Source: Lysobacter sp. CFH 32150 (GTDB taxonomy: Bacteria > Pseudomonadota > Gammaproteobacteria > Xanthomonadales > Xanthomonadaceae). Taken from it: a DNA stretch of 64,000 bases. The notes under the pieces were generated by a model that saw only the letters and a program-made list of their open reading frames with translations, was not told where the DNA came from and did no database searches. The position numbers and the translations under genes were made by a program. The DNA lies in contig NZ_JALDWJ010000007.1 of NCBI RefSeq assembly GCF_022758295.1, positions 212,940-276,939 of the forward strand. Direction: 5' to 3'. Positions 1 to 8,163 of the stretch are shown piece after piece (within the stretch, counting starts at the first letter, position 1; each line of letters starts with the position of its first letter).

Positions 1-264
1 CGCGGCGCGGGCCGCGACGCCGACAAAGTGCAGACAATCGGCCTCATGACCAGGATTCTGGGCCTCCTGCTGATGGCGGGGTGCTTCGGTTATCTGATCG
101 ACTTTTTCGGAAGCGTGCTTGTTACCGGCTACCCGGAAACCGCCATCGCGCGTTTCGTCACGTTGCCTGCCTCCTTGGAAGAGATCGGCACCTGCCTGTG
201 GCTGCTGCTCATGGGCGTTCATGAGCCGAACAGGCTCTTCGTTTCAGCCCGTGACGCGGCCTGA
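1..264 (+). CDS. DUF4386-like membrane protein, C-terminal end (5' end outside window)
   Basis: The reading frame is open from the first base and stops at 264. A GTG at 28 could start a 78-residue product, but the visible part (two hydrophobic helices around GLLLMAGCFGYLIDFFGS and CLWLLLMGV) matches only the C-terminal end of DUF4386-type integral membrane proteins, which are usually above 200 residues. The nine residues before the GTG are charged and do not look like the family, so the gene may be broken just left of the window. It converges with the AraC-type regulator. The function of the family is unknown. Confidence 0.6.
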   Translation, partial: RGAGRDADKVQTIGLMTRILGLLLMAGCFGYLIDFFGSVLVTGYPETAIARFVTLPASLEEIGTCLWLLLMGVHEPNRLFVSARDAA

Positions 265-308
265 ATAATTCATTCGAAGCCGCGCTCCTGCGATCGTCGT
301 GCCTCGCA

Positions 309-1118
309 TCAACCGCCACCGGGATCGTTGCGCGCGTAGTCCCCCGGGGTGCGTCCAACCAACGCCTTGAAGTCGCGGATGAAGTGGGCCTGGTCGAAGT
401 AACCCAGGTCCAGTGCGAGCTGCGGCCAGTCGACAGTAACGCCTGCGGCCAGTCGTTCAACAGCCTCGTGCAGGCGGTAGCGGTTGATCACCCATTTCGG
501 ACTGGCACCGACGTAATCGTTGAACAGTCGTTGCAGGCGGCGTTTGTCGAGATGCCAGCGTTGCACGAGCTGATCGACGGAAATGAGGTCGCGATCATCG
601 GCAATGATGTCGACGATGTCGCCGACCTGGGCGACAACGGGGTCCGAAGGTGGCATGCGCGCCACGAGAAAGCGTTCGGCGATCGCCACCATGGCCCCAT
701 CTTCGGATTGCGACAGCACCTCCGCTTCGAGCGCATCAGCAGCAGGGCCGAAGACATCCTGCAACGACAGCGAGCGATCGCGTAGCGTCGACACCGATCG
801 CTGCAGGAAGGGACGAAAGCCACCCGGCCGGAACTTCACGCCGAACACGCCACCCTGCCCATCGAGTTCACAGGTGAAGCGCCCGGAATGCACGCCGTGG
901 ATGCCGCTGCGTCCCGGCTCCAGCGTCAGGTGCACATTGGGATGCGGCAGCGTCTCGCGCACTTGCGGTGGATGGCCGCGCAGGTCCCACCTCACGATCC
1001 AGTAGTGCTGCACCAGCCATGCCAGCGCCGGCGACGGTGCGATCCGGACATGGCCGAATTCACCTGGTTCCGGTGCATGCCGCAGGATCCCGCGCGCCTT
1101 GCCGACGTCGCGTGTCAC
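309..1118 (-). CDS. AraC-family transcriptional regulator with DUF6597-type N-terminal domain
   Basis: About 269 residues from GTG at 1118. The N-terminal half (PSPALAWLVQHYWIVRWDL through KFRPGGFRPFL) is the DUF6597-like sensor part found in many AraC regulators. The C-terminal hundred residues carry two helix-turn-helix motifs, ending with the signature LGYFDQAHFIRDFKALVGRTP. The frame stays open to 1400, but the extra N-terminal stretch is low-complexity, lies antisense to the DUF3224 gene and has no family similarity, so I chose the internal GTG. The gene diverges from the DUF3224 gene with about 80 bp between starts, so it may regulate that gene and itself. The effector is unknown. Confidence 0.85.
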   Translation of the reverse strand: MTRDVGKARGILRHAPEPGEFGHVRIAPSPALAWLVQHYWIVRWDLRGHPPQVRETLPHPNVHLTLEPGRSGIHGVHSGRFTCELDGQGGVFGVKFRPGGFRPFLQRSVSTLRDRSLSLQDVFGPAADALEAEVLSQSEDGAMVAIAERFLVARMPPSDPVVAQVGDIVDIIADDRDLISVDQLVQRWHLDKRRLQRLFNDYVGASPKWVINRYRLHEAVERLAAGVTVDWPQLALDLGYFDQAHFIRDFKALVGRTPGDYARNDPGGG

Positions 1119-1199
1119 GCGCGGGCCTGTCGCGTTTTTGCAATACCCACGGATGGGCGCGTGCTCGAATGCGCGGCACTCGTCCCATGGAACCACGCC

Positions 1200-1691
1200 A
1201 TGAAGTCCCGCATGCACACCGCCTCCGCCCTCCTCGCCGGCCTGTGGCTCGCCGTCATCGCCACGCCAGCCCCAGCCCAAGGATCGCCCACCATGCACGC
1301 CCAGGGAAGTTTCGACGTCAAAGTGAAGCCGCAGCAGGCCGACAATCCCGAAGCCAAAGCCGCGCAACTCACCCGCCTGTCGATCGACAAGCAGTTCCAC
1401 GGCGCGCTCGAGGCCACCAGCACCGGCGAGATGCTGGCGAGTGGCGACGGAGCCGGGTCCGGCGCCTACGTCGCGCTCGAGAAAGTCACCGGGTCGCTAC
1501 AGGGACGCAAGGGCAGCTTCGTGTTGCTGCACAGCGCAGTGATGACCCAGGGCACGCCGCAGCACTGGAGCGTCACCGTCGTACCCGATTCCGGCACCGA
1601 TCAGCTACGCGGGCTTGCCGGCGCAATGACCATCACCATCATCGATGGCAAGCACGATTACGATTTCGCCTACACCTTGTCCACGCCCTGA
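1200..1691 (+). CDS. Secreted DUF3224 domain protein
   Basis: 163 residues from ATG at 1200. Residues 1-26 form a Sec signal peptide ending near ATPAPAQ. The rest (MHAQGSFDVKVKPQ, then a GALEATSTGEMLASG segment, then GLAGAMTITIIDGKHDYDF) follows the DUF3224 pattern of a small beta-barrel with an avidin-like topology. The molecular role of the family is not established. An upstream in-frame extension to 888 is antisense to the regulator and was rejected. The location opposite an AraC regulator suggests it is the regulated gene. Confidence 0.8.
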   Translation: MKSRMHTASALLAGLWLAVIATPAPAQGSPTMHAQGSFDVKVKPQQADNPEAKAAQLTRLSIDKQFHGALEATSTGEMLASGDGAGSGAYVALEKVTGSLQGRKGSFVLLHSAVMTQGTPQHWSVTVVPDSGTDQLRGLAGAMTITIIDGKHDYDFAYTLSTP

Positions 1692-1722
1692 TTCCATTGC
1701 GTGGCATCGCAGTACGCCGCGC

Positions 1723-2841
1723 TTAATCTTCGCCCACCTGCGGCAAGGCGACCACGCGATTGCGGCCGCCGGCCTTGGCCGCGTAGAGCGCGCGGTCGGC
1801 GGCCGAGATCAACCGTTCCGGCGCATGCAGCGCACCCGGTTGCATCGCGCTGACGCCGACGCTGATCGTCACGTGCGGCGCGACGGCTGAGTTCGGATGC
1901 GGCATCGCCTGCGCTTCGACGCATTGTCGCAGGCGCTCGGCGATTTCACATGCCGCCCGCATTCCGCGGCCCGGCAAAAGCAGCACCAGTTCCTCGCCGC
2001 CGAAACGCGCCACCAGGTCCTCCGCGCCGTCGGCGAATTGCGCGCAGATGCGCGCCAGCTCGCGCAGGCATTCATCGCCATGGAGATGCCCGCAGGCATC
2101 GTTGAGCGGCTTGAAGCAGTCGGCGTCGACGAGCAGCAACGCCAGCGGCCGGCCTTCGCACGCCAGCCGCGTCCAGTCCGCGGCGATGCGTGCGTCGAAA
2201 CAACGGCGATTGGCGATGCCGGTCAGGCCGTCGAGCATCGACAGCTGTTCGAGCTTGCGGTTGGCGGCTTCCAGCTCACCCGCAACGCGCGCAAGGTGGA
2301 TGGCGCCGGCGATCTGGTCGGCGATGGCATCGAACACCGCGCGTGCCTCCGCGGTGAAGAAGTCCGCACGCGTGCTTTCGATATTGAGCACGCCATGCAT
2401 GCGCTCGCGATGGCGGATCGGCACCAGATACTCCGAGCGCACGGCGCTGTTGCCTGCCACGTAATCCGGATCGCTGTCGACATCGACGATCAGCTGCGCC
2501 TGCCCGGTACGCGCACAACGTCCCGCTGCACCCATCGTCACCGGCCAGCCGGTTGCGAGCGCTGGTTCCTGCAGGTCCAGTTCGCCCGCCCAGACTTCCT
2601 GCACGAAATGCGTGCCGTCCTCCTCAAGCAGGATGATGCTGGCGATCGCCACCGGCAGGCGTTGCACCAGGCAGTCCACGATCCTGCGCAGCACTGCTTC
2701 CAGCCCTTCGCCCTGCAGGGCCTCACGCGATACCTGCGCCAGGATTTCGGTCAGCATCGCGCCGCGGCCGGCCGCATCCTGGTCGCCCCAGGGCACGCCC
2801 GGCGCATGGAGAACCGTCTTGCGCGCAGCCGGATCCGACAT
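1723..2841 (-). CDS. GAF-GGDEF diguanylate cyclase
   Basis: 372 residues. A GAF domain occupies roughly residues 30-185 and a GGDEF domain roughly 200-365. The active-site motif is GGEEL, near residue 286, after a LLVDADCFKPLND metal-binding segment, so it probably makes cyclic di-GMP. The usual RxxD inhibitory site five residues before the motif is replaced by GAED, so product feedback is probably lost. There is no membrane segment, so the enzyme is cytoplasmic and sensing would be through the GAF ligand. It lies beside a PilZ protein on the same strand, a plausible receptor. Confidence 0.9.
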   Translation of the reverse strand: MSDPAARKTVLHAPGVPWGDQDAAGRGAMLTEILAQVSREALQGEGLEAVLRRIVDCLVQRLPVAIASIILLEEDGTHFVQEVWAGELDLQEPALATGWPVTMGAAGRCARTGQAQLIVDVDSDPDYVAGNSAVRSEYLVPIRHRERMHGVLNIESTRADFFTAEARAVFDAIADQIAGAIHLARVAGELEAANRKLEQLSMLDGLTGIANRRCFDARIAADWTRLACEGRPLALLLVDADCFKPLNDACGHLHGDECLRELARICAQFADGAEDLVARFGGEELVLLLPGRGMRAACEIAERLRQCVEAQAMPHPNSAVAPHVTISVGVSAMQPGALHAPERLISAADRALYAAKAGGRNRVVALPQVGED

Positions 2842-2954
2842 CCTTCCCCCGCCCTGCCTGCCGAGAGTCTACTCCCGCGCACCAGCGCGAGCCGCTGGCG
2901 GCATGGCTCCAACACGCCAACCTCGGGCAAGCCATGTGAACCGCAACGTCCGGG

Positions 2955-3275
2955 CTATTGCGGAATGGCGGCGACGTCCAGCAGATGCCGGATGCGGTCT
3001 TCCTGTGCGGGATCGAACTCCAGCCCCATGTGGTCGATGGCGACCCGTGCGACGTGGCTCTCCAGCATGATTTCCTGGTAGCCATCGAACACGAAGAACA
3101 CTTTGATTGCCGCGCCGTCGCTCGGGGACCAGTCGTCGTGCGGCAGATCGACGCGCACGCCGCCCTCGGACAGGTCCAGCACCCGTGCGTCGTGCTGGTT
3201 GCCGTTGGGCGCGATCATGACCGCACCTACGATCTCCCGGCGCCGATGACGACGCTTTTCGGTAGTCGTGTCCAT
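2955..3275 (-). CDS. PilZ domain protein
   Basis: 106 residues, a single PilZ domain. Both cyclic di-GMP-binding motifs are present: an arginine-rich RRHRRRE near residues 8-14 and DLSEGGVRV near residues 34-42. The spacing and length fit a stand-alone PilZ receptor. It lies upstream of the GAF-GGDEF gene on the same strand with about 110 bp between them. A second PilZ protein of similar size is at 38455-38760; both share a VAVDHxGxxFxP(A/E)Q ending, so they belong to the same subfamily. Confidence 0.88.
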   Translation of the reverse strand: MDTTTEKRRHRRREIVGAVMIAPNGNQHDARVLDLSEGGVRVDLPHDDWSPSDGAAIKVFFVFDGYQEIMLESHVARVAIDHMGLEFDPAQEDRIRHLLDVAAIPQ

Positions 3276-3365
3276 GCGCCGATGCTGCGCCGATCAGTGT
3301 GCCCGCGATGCCTGTTGCCCCGGATTTCCGACGAACGGACAAAGCGCGGCGACACGCTGCGGGCG

Positions 3366-4106
3366 ATGCATGAATCGTGCCCGTGCCATCATCTCCAGGT
3401 GCTTTCCTTCATCGTCCCGGCCCACGACGAAGCGCCGCTGATCGGCGCGACGCTCGATGCGTTGCATGCGGCGGCGCGCAACCTGGGGCTGGATTACGAG
3501 ATCGTCGTGGTCGACGATGCTTCCACCGACAGCACCGCGGCAGTCGCGGAACAACACGGTGCTCGTGTCGTACCGGTTGCGTACCGGCACATCGCGGCGA
3601 CGCGCAATGCCGGCGCCCGTACGGCGCGTGGCGAGCGCCTCGTCTTCGTCGATGCCGACACGCTGATCGATGCCACCGTGCTCGACGCCGCGATGCAGGC
3701 GCTGGCCGCTGGCGTGTCCGGTGGCGGCTGCACGGTGCGCATGCTCGGCGCGCTGCGCTGGTACGAACGCCTGGCGATGGCGCTGGTCGTCCCCGCGTTC
3801 CGGATCATCCGCATTGCGCCAGGCTGCTTCCAGTTCTGCACACGCAGCGCGTTCGAGGCAGTGGGCGGTTACGACGAGTCGTATTTCGCCGCCGAGGACA
3901 TCGTAATGAGCCGCGCACTGGCCCGGCACGGACGCTTCGTCATCCTGCGCGAATCGGTCGCGACCTCCGACCGCAAGCTGCGTACGCACGCGATGGCCGA
4001 CCACCTGCGCCTGGCCCTGCGCTTCGCCTGGCGTGGCCGTCACGTGCTGCGCTCGCGCGAGGATCTGGCGCTGTGGTACGGCAAGCGACGGCACGGACCA
4101 CATTGA
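3366..4106 (+). CDS. Family 2 glycosyltransferase
   Basis: 246 residues from ATG at 3366. The GT-A fold is clear: LSFIVPAHDEAPLIGATLDAL, then IVVVDDASTDST, the DxD motif in LVFVDADTLI, and a later GGYDESYFAAEDI acceptor-site acidic segment. The cytoplasmic enzyme would transfer a nucleotide-activated sugar, but substrate and acceptor cannot be told. No membrane segment is evident beyond one moderately hydrophobic stretch (MALVVPAFRIIRI). An open extension upstream to 2958 overlaps the PilZ gene antisense and was rejected. Confidence 0.85.
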   Translation: MHESCPCHHLQVLSFIVPAHDEAPLIGATLDALHAAARNLGLDYEIVVVDDASTDSTAAVAEQHGARVVPVAYRHIAATRNAGARTARGERLVFVDADTLIDATVLDAAMQALAAGVSGGGCTVRMLGALRWYERLAMALVVPAFRIIRIAPGCFQFCTRSAFEAVGGYDESYFAAEDIVMSRALARHGRFVILRESVATSDRKLRTHAMADHLRLALRFAWRGRHVLRSREDLALWYGKRRHGPH

Positions 4107-4159
4107 ATCGAAGTAGTGCCCGTTGTTGCCGGCACTGAATCAGAACATTTCGACCTGCT

Positions 4160-4396
4160 TCAAAGTTCGTAGGCATCCTCTTCTGCATTGAAGATGGACG
4201 CGTCGTACGCAGCCATGCTGAGTGCACGCGCGCTGCGGATGCAGTCGTGCTTGTCGTGGTAACCGTGCGCGCTGCGGGCGACCTTGCGGGAGTTGGCGGC
4301 GCTCAGGGTCCAGTGCCACTCCCCGCGCTCACGATAGATGATGAAATGCTTGACGTGTCCGGTTGCGGGCACTGCCTTCAACGATGCAGTTGGCAT
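4160..4396 (-). CDS. DUF1508 (YegP-like) protein
   Basis: 78 residues from ATG at 4396. One DUF1508 repeat is visible: HFIIYRERGEWHWTLSAANS followed by HGYHDKHDCIRSARAL. YegP of E. coli has two such repeats; this copy has one and an acidic tail (NAEEDAYEL). Function is unknown. The open frame reaches 4561, but the additional N-terminal residues overlap the start region of pilU and look non-coding. The gene is divergent from pilU. Confidence 0.75.
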   Translation of the reverse strand: MPTASLKAVPATGHVKHFIIYRERGEWHWTLSAANSRKVARSAHGYHDKHDCIRSARALSMAAYDASIFNAEEDAYEL

Positions 4397-4559
4397 GGGC
4401 GTGCTCCAGTCACCTTGGTGACGGCCATCCTCACATGGCATGCGCGAACGCCAGGTCAACACGGACTGGCGGCACCGATCCAGGACATTGCTGTGTTGAC
4501 CCGCGTTTGACGGCGCCGCAGGCACCATGGAGGGATCGCAGGCTTCCCGCGAGCCAATC

Positions 4560-5816
4560 ATGTCAGCCCTGACCCCAGAACAAGCCCGTGACTACACGTA
4601 CAAACTGCTCGCCTCGATGGTGAAGGCGGGAGGCTCCGACTTGTTCGTCGCCCACGACTTCCCGCCGAGCATGAAGGCGCACGGCCAGATGACGCCGATG
4701 ACCGAGCAGAAGCTCAACGGCACGGTCACGGCGAAGCTGGCCGACGCGCTGATGAACGACAAGCAGCGCGCGGAGTTCGCCAAGGAAATGGAGTGCAACT
4801 TCGCGATCGTGGTGCCGGGCGTGTCCCGTTTCCGCGTCAACGTGTTCGTGCAGCAGGGCCAGGTCGGCCTGGTGCTGCGCACGATCGCCGCGGAAATCCC
4901 CAATTTCGAGAAGCTGCGCCTGCCGCCGATCCTAAAGGACGTGGTGATGGACAAGCGCGGCCTGGTGCTGGTCGTGGGCGGCACCGGCTCGGGCAAGTCA
5001 ACGTCGCTGGCGGCGATGATCGACCATCGCAACACGACTTCGGCCGGCCATATCATCACCGTCGAGGATCCGGTCGAGTACGCGCACGTCTCGCGCAAGT
5101 CGCTGGTGACCCACCGCGAGGTCGGCGTCGACACCCACAGCTGGCACCACGCATTGAAGAATGCGCTGCGGCAGGCGCCGGATGTGATCCTGGTCGGCGA
5201 GATCCGCGATGCCGAGACGATGGAGCAGGCGATTTCCTTCGCCGAGACCGGCCACCTGTGCCTGAGCACGCTGCATGCCAACAGCGCCAGCCAGACGATC
5301 GAGCGGATCATCAACTTCTTCCCGGAAGAGCGCCGCACACAACTGCTGATGGACCTGTCGGCCAACCTGCGCGCGATCGTCTCGCAACGGCTGGTGCGCA
5401 CCGAGGACGGCAAGGGCCGCGTGGCGGCGATCGAGATCCTGCTCAACACACCGACCATCGCCGAGAAGATCTTCAAGGGCGAGTTCAACGAGCTGAAGGG
5501 CATCATGACCAAGTCGCGCGAGCTGGGCATGCGCACGTTCGACTGGGCCTTGTTCGAGCTCTACAACGACGGCCTGATTTCTTATGAGGAAGCCATCCGC
5601 AACGCCGATTCCGCCAACGAACTGCGCCTGAACATCAAGCTCAAGAGCCGCCGTGGCGAACCGGCTTCCGCGTTGGCGACGGCGCTGTCACTGCACGAGG
5701 AGCCGAGCCCCGAAGAAGTCGAAGCCATCCGTGGCGAGGAATTGCGCAGGCAACAGGAAAAGCGCGACCAGCTGGAACTGGAACGTATGCAGGCGGCGAA
5801 GCAGCAGGCGATGTAG
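4560..5816 (+). CDS. pilU: PilU, type IV pilus retraction ATPase
   Basis: 418 residues from ATG at 4560. This is a PilT/PilU-family secretion ATPase: Walker A GGTGSGKST at residues 140-148, Walker B region DVILVGEIRD at 208-217, a following His-box (STLHANSA), and the C-terminal block FNELKGIMTKSRELGMRTFDW then YEEAIRNADSANELRLNIKL, which marks PilU rather than PilT. It works with PilT to depolymerise pili during twitching. A charged tail of some 45 residues after the core is longer than in Pseudomonas PilU. An in-frame ATG at 4527 is less likely as start. pilT is not adjacent, unlike in many relatives; no pilT is seen in the window. Confidence 0.93.
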   Translation: MSALTPEQARDYTYKLLASMVKAGGSDLFVAHDFPPSMKAHGQMTPMTEQKLNGTVTAKLADALMNDKQRAEFAKEMECNFAIVVPGVSRFRVNVFVQQGQVGLVLRTIAAEIPNFEKLRLPPILKDVVMDKRGLVLVVGGTGSGKSTSLAAMIDHRNTTSAGHIITVEDPVEYAHVSRKSLVTHREVGVDTHSWHHALKNALRQAPDVILVGEIRDAETMEQAISFAETGHLCLSTLHANSASQTIERIINFFPEERRTQLLMDLSANLRAIVSQRLVRTEDGKGRVAAIEILLNTPTIAEKIFKGEFNELKGIMTKSRELGMRTFDWALFELYNDGLISYEEAIRNADSANELRLNIKLKSRRGEPASALATALSLHEEPSPEEVEAIRGEELRRQQEKRDQLELERMQAAKQQAM

Positions 5817-5821
5817 CCCCG

Positions 5822-6256
5822 CTACGGCGTCGGCACTTGCACCGGAACGCCGGACTTCAGTTCGTCCAGGGTAATGCTCTCGTCGTCGTTGACGTCGATG
5901 ACCTCGAATTGCTCCTCGACCGATGCCTGGTACTCGTCGAGGGACAGCACACTGTCATCGTTTTCGTCGCGCAGTGCGATCTTCTGCGCCGACGACATCT
6001 CGCCGTCGGCCTGCGGGTCCGCTGCGTCCATCTCCTCGACGGTGATGCTGCGGTTGTGGTCGGTGTCCATCGCATCGAACTCCGCTCGCGCCTCGGCGGC
6101 ATATTCGTCCAGCGACAGCGCATTGTTGTTGTCACGGTCCAAGGCGGCGAATCTGGCCTCGGCAGGGGACACGGCCTGGCCGCCGTAGGCGTGGGCCTGC
6201 GTGCCCACCAGGGCGGCGACGGCGACTACCAAGACATTGGCTTGGAGGGTGTTCAT
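5822..6256 (-). CDS. Secreted EF-hand protein with four calcium-binding loops
   Basis: 144 residues from ATG at 6256. A signal peptide (NVLVVAVAALVGTQAHA) is followed by four EF-hand loops: DRDNNNALSLDE, DTDHNRSITVEE, DENDDSVLSLDE and DVNDDESITLDE, each with acidic residues at loop positions 1, 3 or 5, and 12. The mature protein is strongly acidic and probably binds calcium in the periplasm. It is convergent with pilU, with 5 bp between stops. The role is unknown; similar small EF-hand proteins are common in Xanthomonadales. Confidence 0.85.
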   Translation of the reverse strand: MNTLQANVLVVAVAALVGTQAHAYGGQAVSPAEARFAALDRDNNNALSLDEYAAEARAEFDAMDTDHNRSITVEEMDAADPQADGEMSSAQKIALRDENDDSVLSLDEYQASVEEQFEVIDVNDDESITLDELKSGVPVQVPTP

Positions 6257-6485
6257 GGCAAGGCTCCGGTCTGCACCCATGCGGATGTGGCTGCAGCCTG
6301 CCTCGCGGCCGGTGATGTACCGATCAAGGCGATCCGACTTTGCCCACCAGCTGGGTTCGAAGGCGCCCTGGCTTCGCCTGCGGGGCCAAAGTGCCACCCG
6401 CTTCCCGAAGTGCGTCACGACCACTAGCGGAGTGGCGCACGCAAGCGATATATCTTTCGCTACGAATTTCATCCCGGACTCAACG

Positions 6486-6704
6486 ATGACCCGCTTCAAC
6501 GGACTGATCCACCGTTACCGACATACGCTCGTCATCGTGTCGATCCTGCTCCCACTGGCCGTCGCCGTGCTGCAGAGCACGCGGTTGCACTACCTGGAAC
6601 AGCGCCATCACCGCATGCTGCAGGATTTCTCCACCAAGCAGTTGCGGATGCAGATGCAGAATGCCGAACTGATACAGCAGGCCGCCACGTGCAAGGCAGA
6701 GTGA
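6486..6704 (+). CDS. Small single-pass membrane protein, unknown function
   Basis: 72 residues from ATG at 6486. Residues 14-30 (TLVIVSILLPLAVAVLQ) form one transmembrane segment, followed by a Gln/His-rich amphipathic helix (LEQRHHRMLQDF through MQMQNAELIQQAAT) that may coil with itself. I do not recognise the family. The upstream 230 bp back to the EF-hand gene hold no other gene. The product is probably real because the hydrophobic-then-helical layout is coherent, but it rests on composition only. Confidence 0.5.
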   Translation: MTRFNGLIHRYRHTLVIVSILLPLAVAVLQSTRLHYLEQRHHRMLQDFSTKQLRMQMQNAELIQQAATCKAE

Positions 6705-6742
6705 GCCGCCATACTCTCGCCCTGCTTTGCCTTTGACCGGCT

Positions 6743-7123
6743 TTACCCGTCGCGCTTGAGCAACGTCTTGAGATTGGCGAACGGATTGCCGGTGGCCGCT
6801 GCGGGTGCATCCTCCGCGGCGGTCGCGCTGACGCCGGTATGGTCGATGTAGCGCGAGTGCTCGTTGTCGTGGCAGTACACGCACAGCAATTCCCAGTTGC
6901 TGCCATCGGCCGGGTTGTCGTCGTGATCGTGGTTGCGGTGGTGCACCGTCAGCTCGTGCAGGTTCGCCCGGGTGAACTCGCGGGAACAGCGTCCGCAGAC
7001 CCACGGGTACATCTTCAGCGCACGCTCCCGGTAACCCTTCTCGCGCTGCTCGGCATTGCGCCGGGCCTCGGCCACGATGCGGTCGAGCTTGGCGTGGTCC
7101 GGCGTCGGCTTGCGCGTGGGCAT
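6743..7123 (-). CDS. yajD: YajD-family HNH nuclease
   Basis: 126 residues from ATG at 7123. The HNH domain is complete: a first zinc knuckle CGRC at 43-46, the HH pair at 61-62 in LTVHHRNHDHDDNP, the Asn in DGSNWELLC, and the second knuckle CVYCHDNEHS at 81-90. This matches E. coli YajD, a small uncharacterised HNH protein. The tail of about 30 residues (ending in LKTLLKRDG) is lineage-specific. Binding of zinc is expected from the four cysteines. The gene lies divergent from the membrane protein at 7208. Confidence 0.82.
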   Translation of the reverse strand: MPTRKPTPDHAKLDRIVAEARRNAEQREKGYRERALKMYPWVCGRCSREFTRANLHELTVHHRNHDHDDNPADGSNWELLCVYCHDNEHSRYIDHTGVSATAAEDAPAAATGNPFANLKTLLKRDG

Positions 7124-7207
7124 CAGGTATTCCGTCGTCTTCGACGGAACCAAGGATACGACCCTGCTCTTGCGTGGGAAACCTGACGCCGTTTTCCGCC
7201 CGCCGCT

Positions 7208-7930
7208 ATGCTCGCGTGGTCCCCGCCAAGCCAGCACTGGATGCGCCTGCCATCGTCATTACGCTTGTGGACCCTGCTCGCAGCCGTGTTGTTCTGGCTT
7301 TGGGCGAGTTCGGTGTTCACGCCATGGGCGGAAGACCGGGCACCGCGACTGTGGTTGTACGACCTGCTGTTTTACCTGCGCTTCGTTCTGCTGTTCTGGG
7401 CCGCGGCCGAAGGCCTGCGCCTGGCATGGCGACGCGAATCGCGCACATCGATGCGACCAGCATTGCCGCTGGCGGCCATCGTGGCCGTCGTCCTGGCTGC
7501 GTGGGCCTACGAACGTACCGGGACGGGCCTGCGCTGGAAGGTCTCGTCCAGTCGCGACGCATTGCTCGCAGTGGCGCGCGACGGCTATGGCGACCGGCGC
7601 CGCCGTGCTGGTCACTTCCTTGTGGATACCACGCGCACGCCGTGCGGCGATGCGCAGCCCTGGTTATGGCTCGGACGACCGCACGGCAGCGGTACGGGCA
7701 TCCAGCTGGCGCTGGTGCGAAGCGGCGACAGCATTCCCGCGACGCCTGAGCCAGAAGCGTTCGCGTTCGCGCCGGTGGCGGACGGCTGGTGGATGGCGTA
7801 CCAGCATGCGGGCCGCTATCACCGTGCCCTGCAACAGCGTCGCGACTCTTCCGCCACTGCGGCATGCGTCGTAGGCACTGTCGTGACGCATCGCCAGGGA
7901 TTGGCCTTCACCAAAGCCTCGTCGCCCTAG
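7208..7930 (+). CDS. Uncharacterised membrane protein
   Basis: 240 residues. Three N-terminal transmembrane segments are visible: LWTLLAAVLFWLWASSVF (about 20-37), LWLYDLLFYLRFVLLFWAA (about 48-66) and LPLAAIVAVVLAAWAY (about 86-101). The remaining 140 residues are soluble and probably periplasmic. I recognise no domain. The gene stands alone between yajD (divergent) and the chitinase. Confidence 0.6.
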   Translation: MLAWSPPSQHWMRLPSSLRLWTLLAAVLFWLWASSVFTPWAEDRAPRLWLYDLLFYLRFVLLFWAAAEGLRLAWRRESRTSMRPALPLAAIVAVVLAAWAYERTGTGLRWKVSSSRDALLAVARDGYGDRRRRAGHFLVDTTRTPCGDAQPWLWLGRPHGSGTGIQLALVRSGDSIPATPEPEAFAFAPVADGWWMAYQHAGRYHRALQQRRDSSATAACVVGTVVTHRQGLAFTKASSP

Positions 7931-7973
7931 TCCCTTTGCGGTGCAGGCCCGGTCGTCGCTTCCTGAATAGCGG

Positions 7974-8014
7974 GGTTTTTGCCCGTTAGTCACGACTTTT
8001 CCGCGGCAAAAACC
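7974..8014. other. Inverted repeat upstream of the chitinase gene
   Basis: Perfect 10-bp arms GGTTTTTGCC (7974-7983) and GGCAAAAACC (8005-8014) with a 21-bp loop, about 45 bp after the stop of the membrane protein and 150 bp before the chitinase start. It could be a weak terminator or part of the chitinase 5' leader. I see no known riboswitch core in the 230-bp gap. Confidence 0.35.
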
Positions 8015-8163
8015 ACGCTCCGGACCAAGCCACATGTTAGGGCGAGCGGATGTGTGATCCAGGGCCCAACACGGCCCATGTGCAGCACGGACACTGCGCG
8101 CGCTTCGCCGCCTTGGAGGGGACTCCACGGTCGCCACGCCCTCCCCGCAGCAGGCAACACACC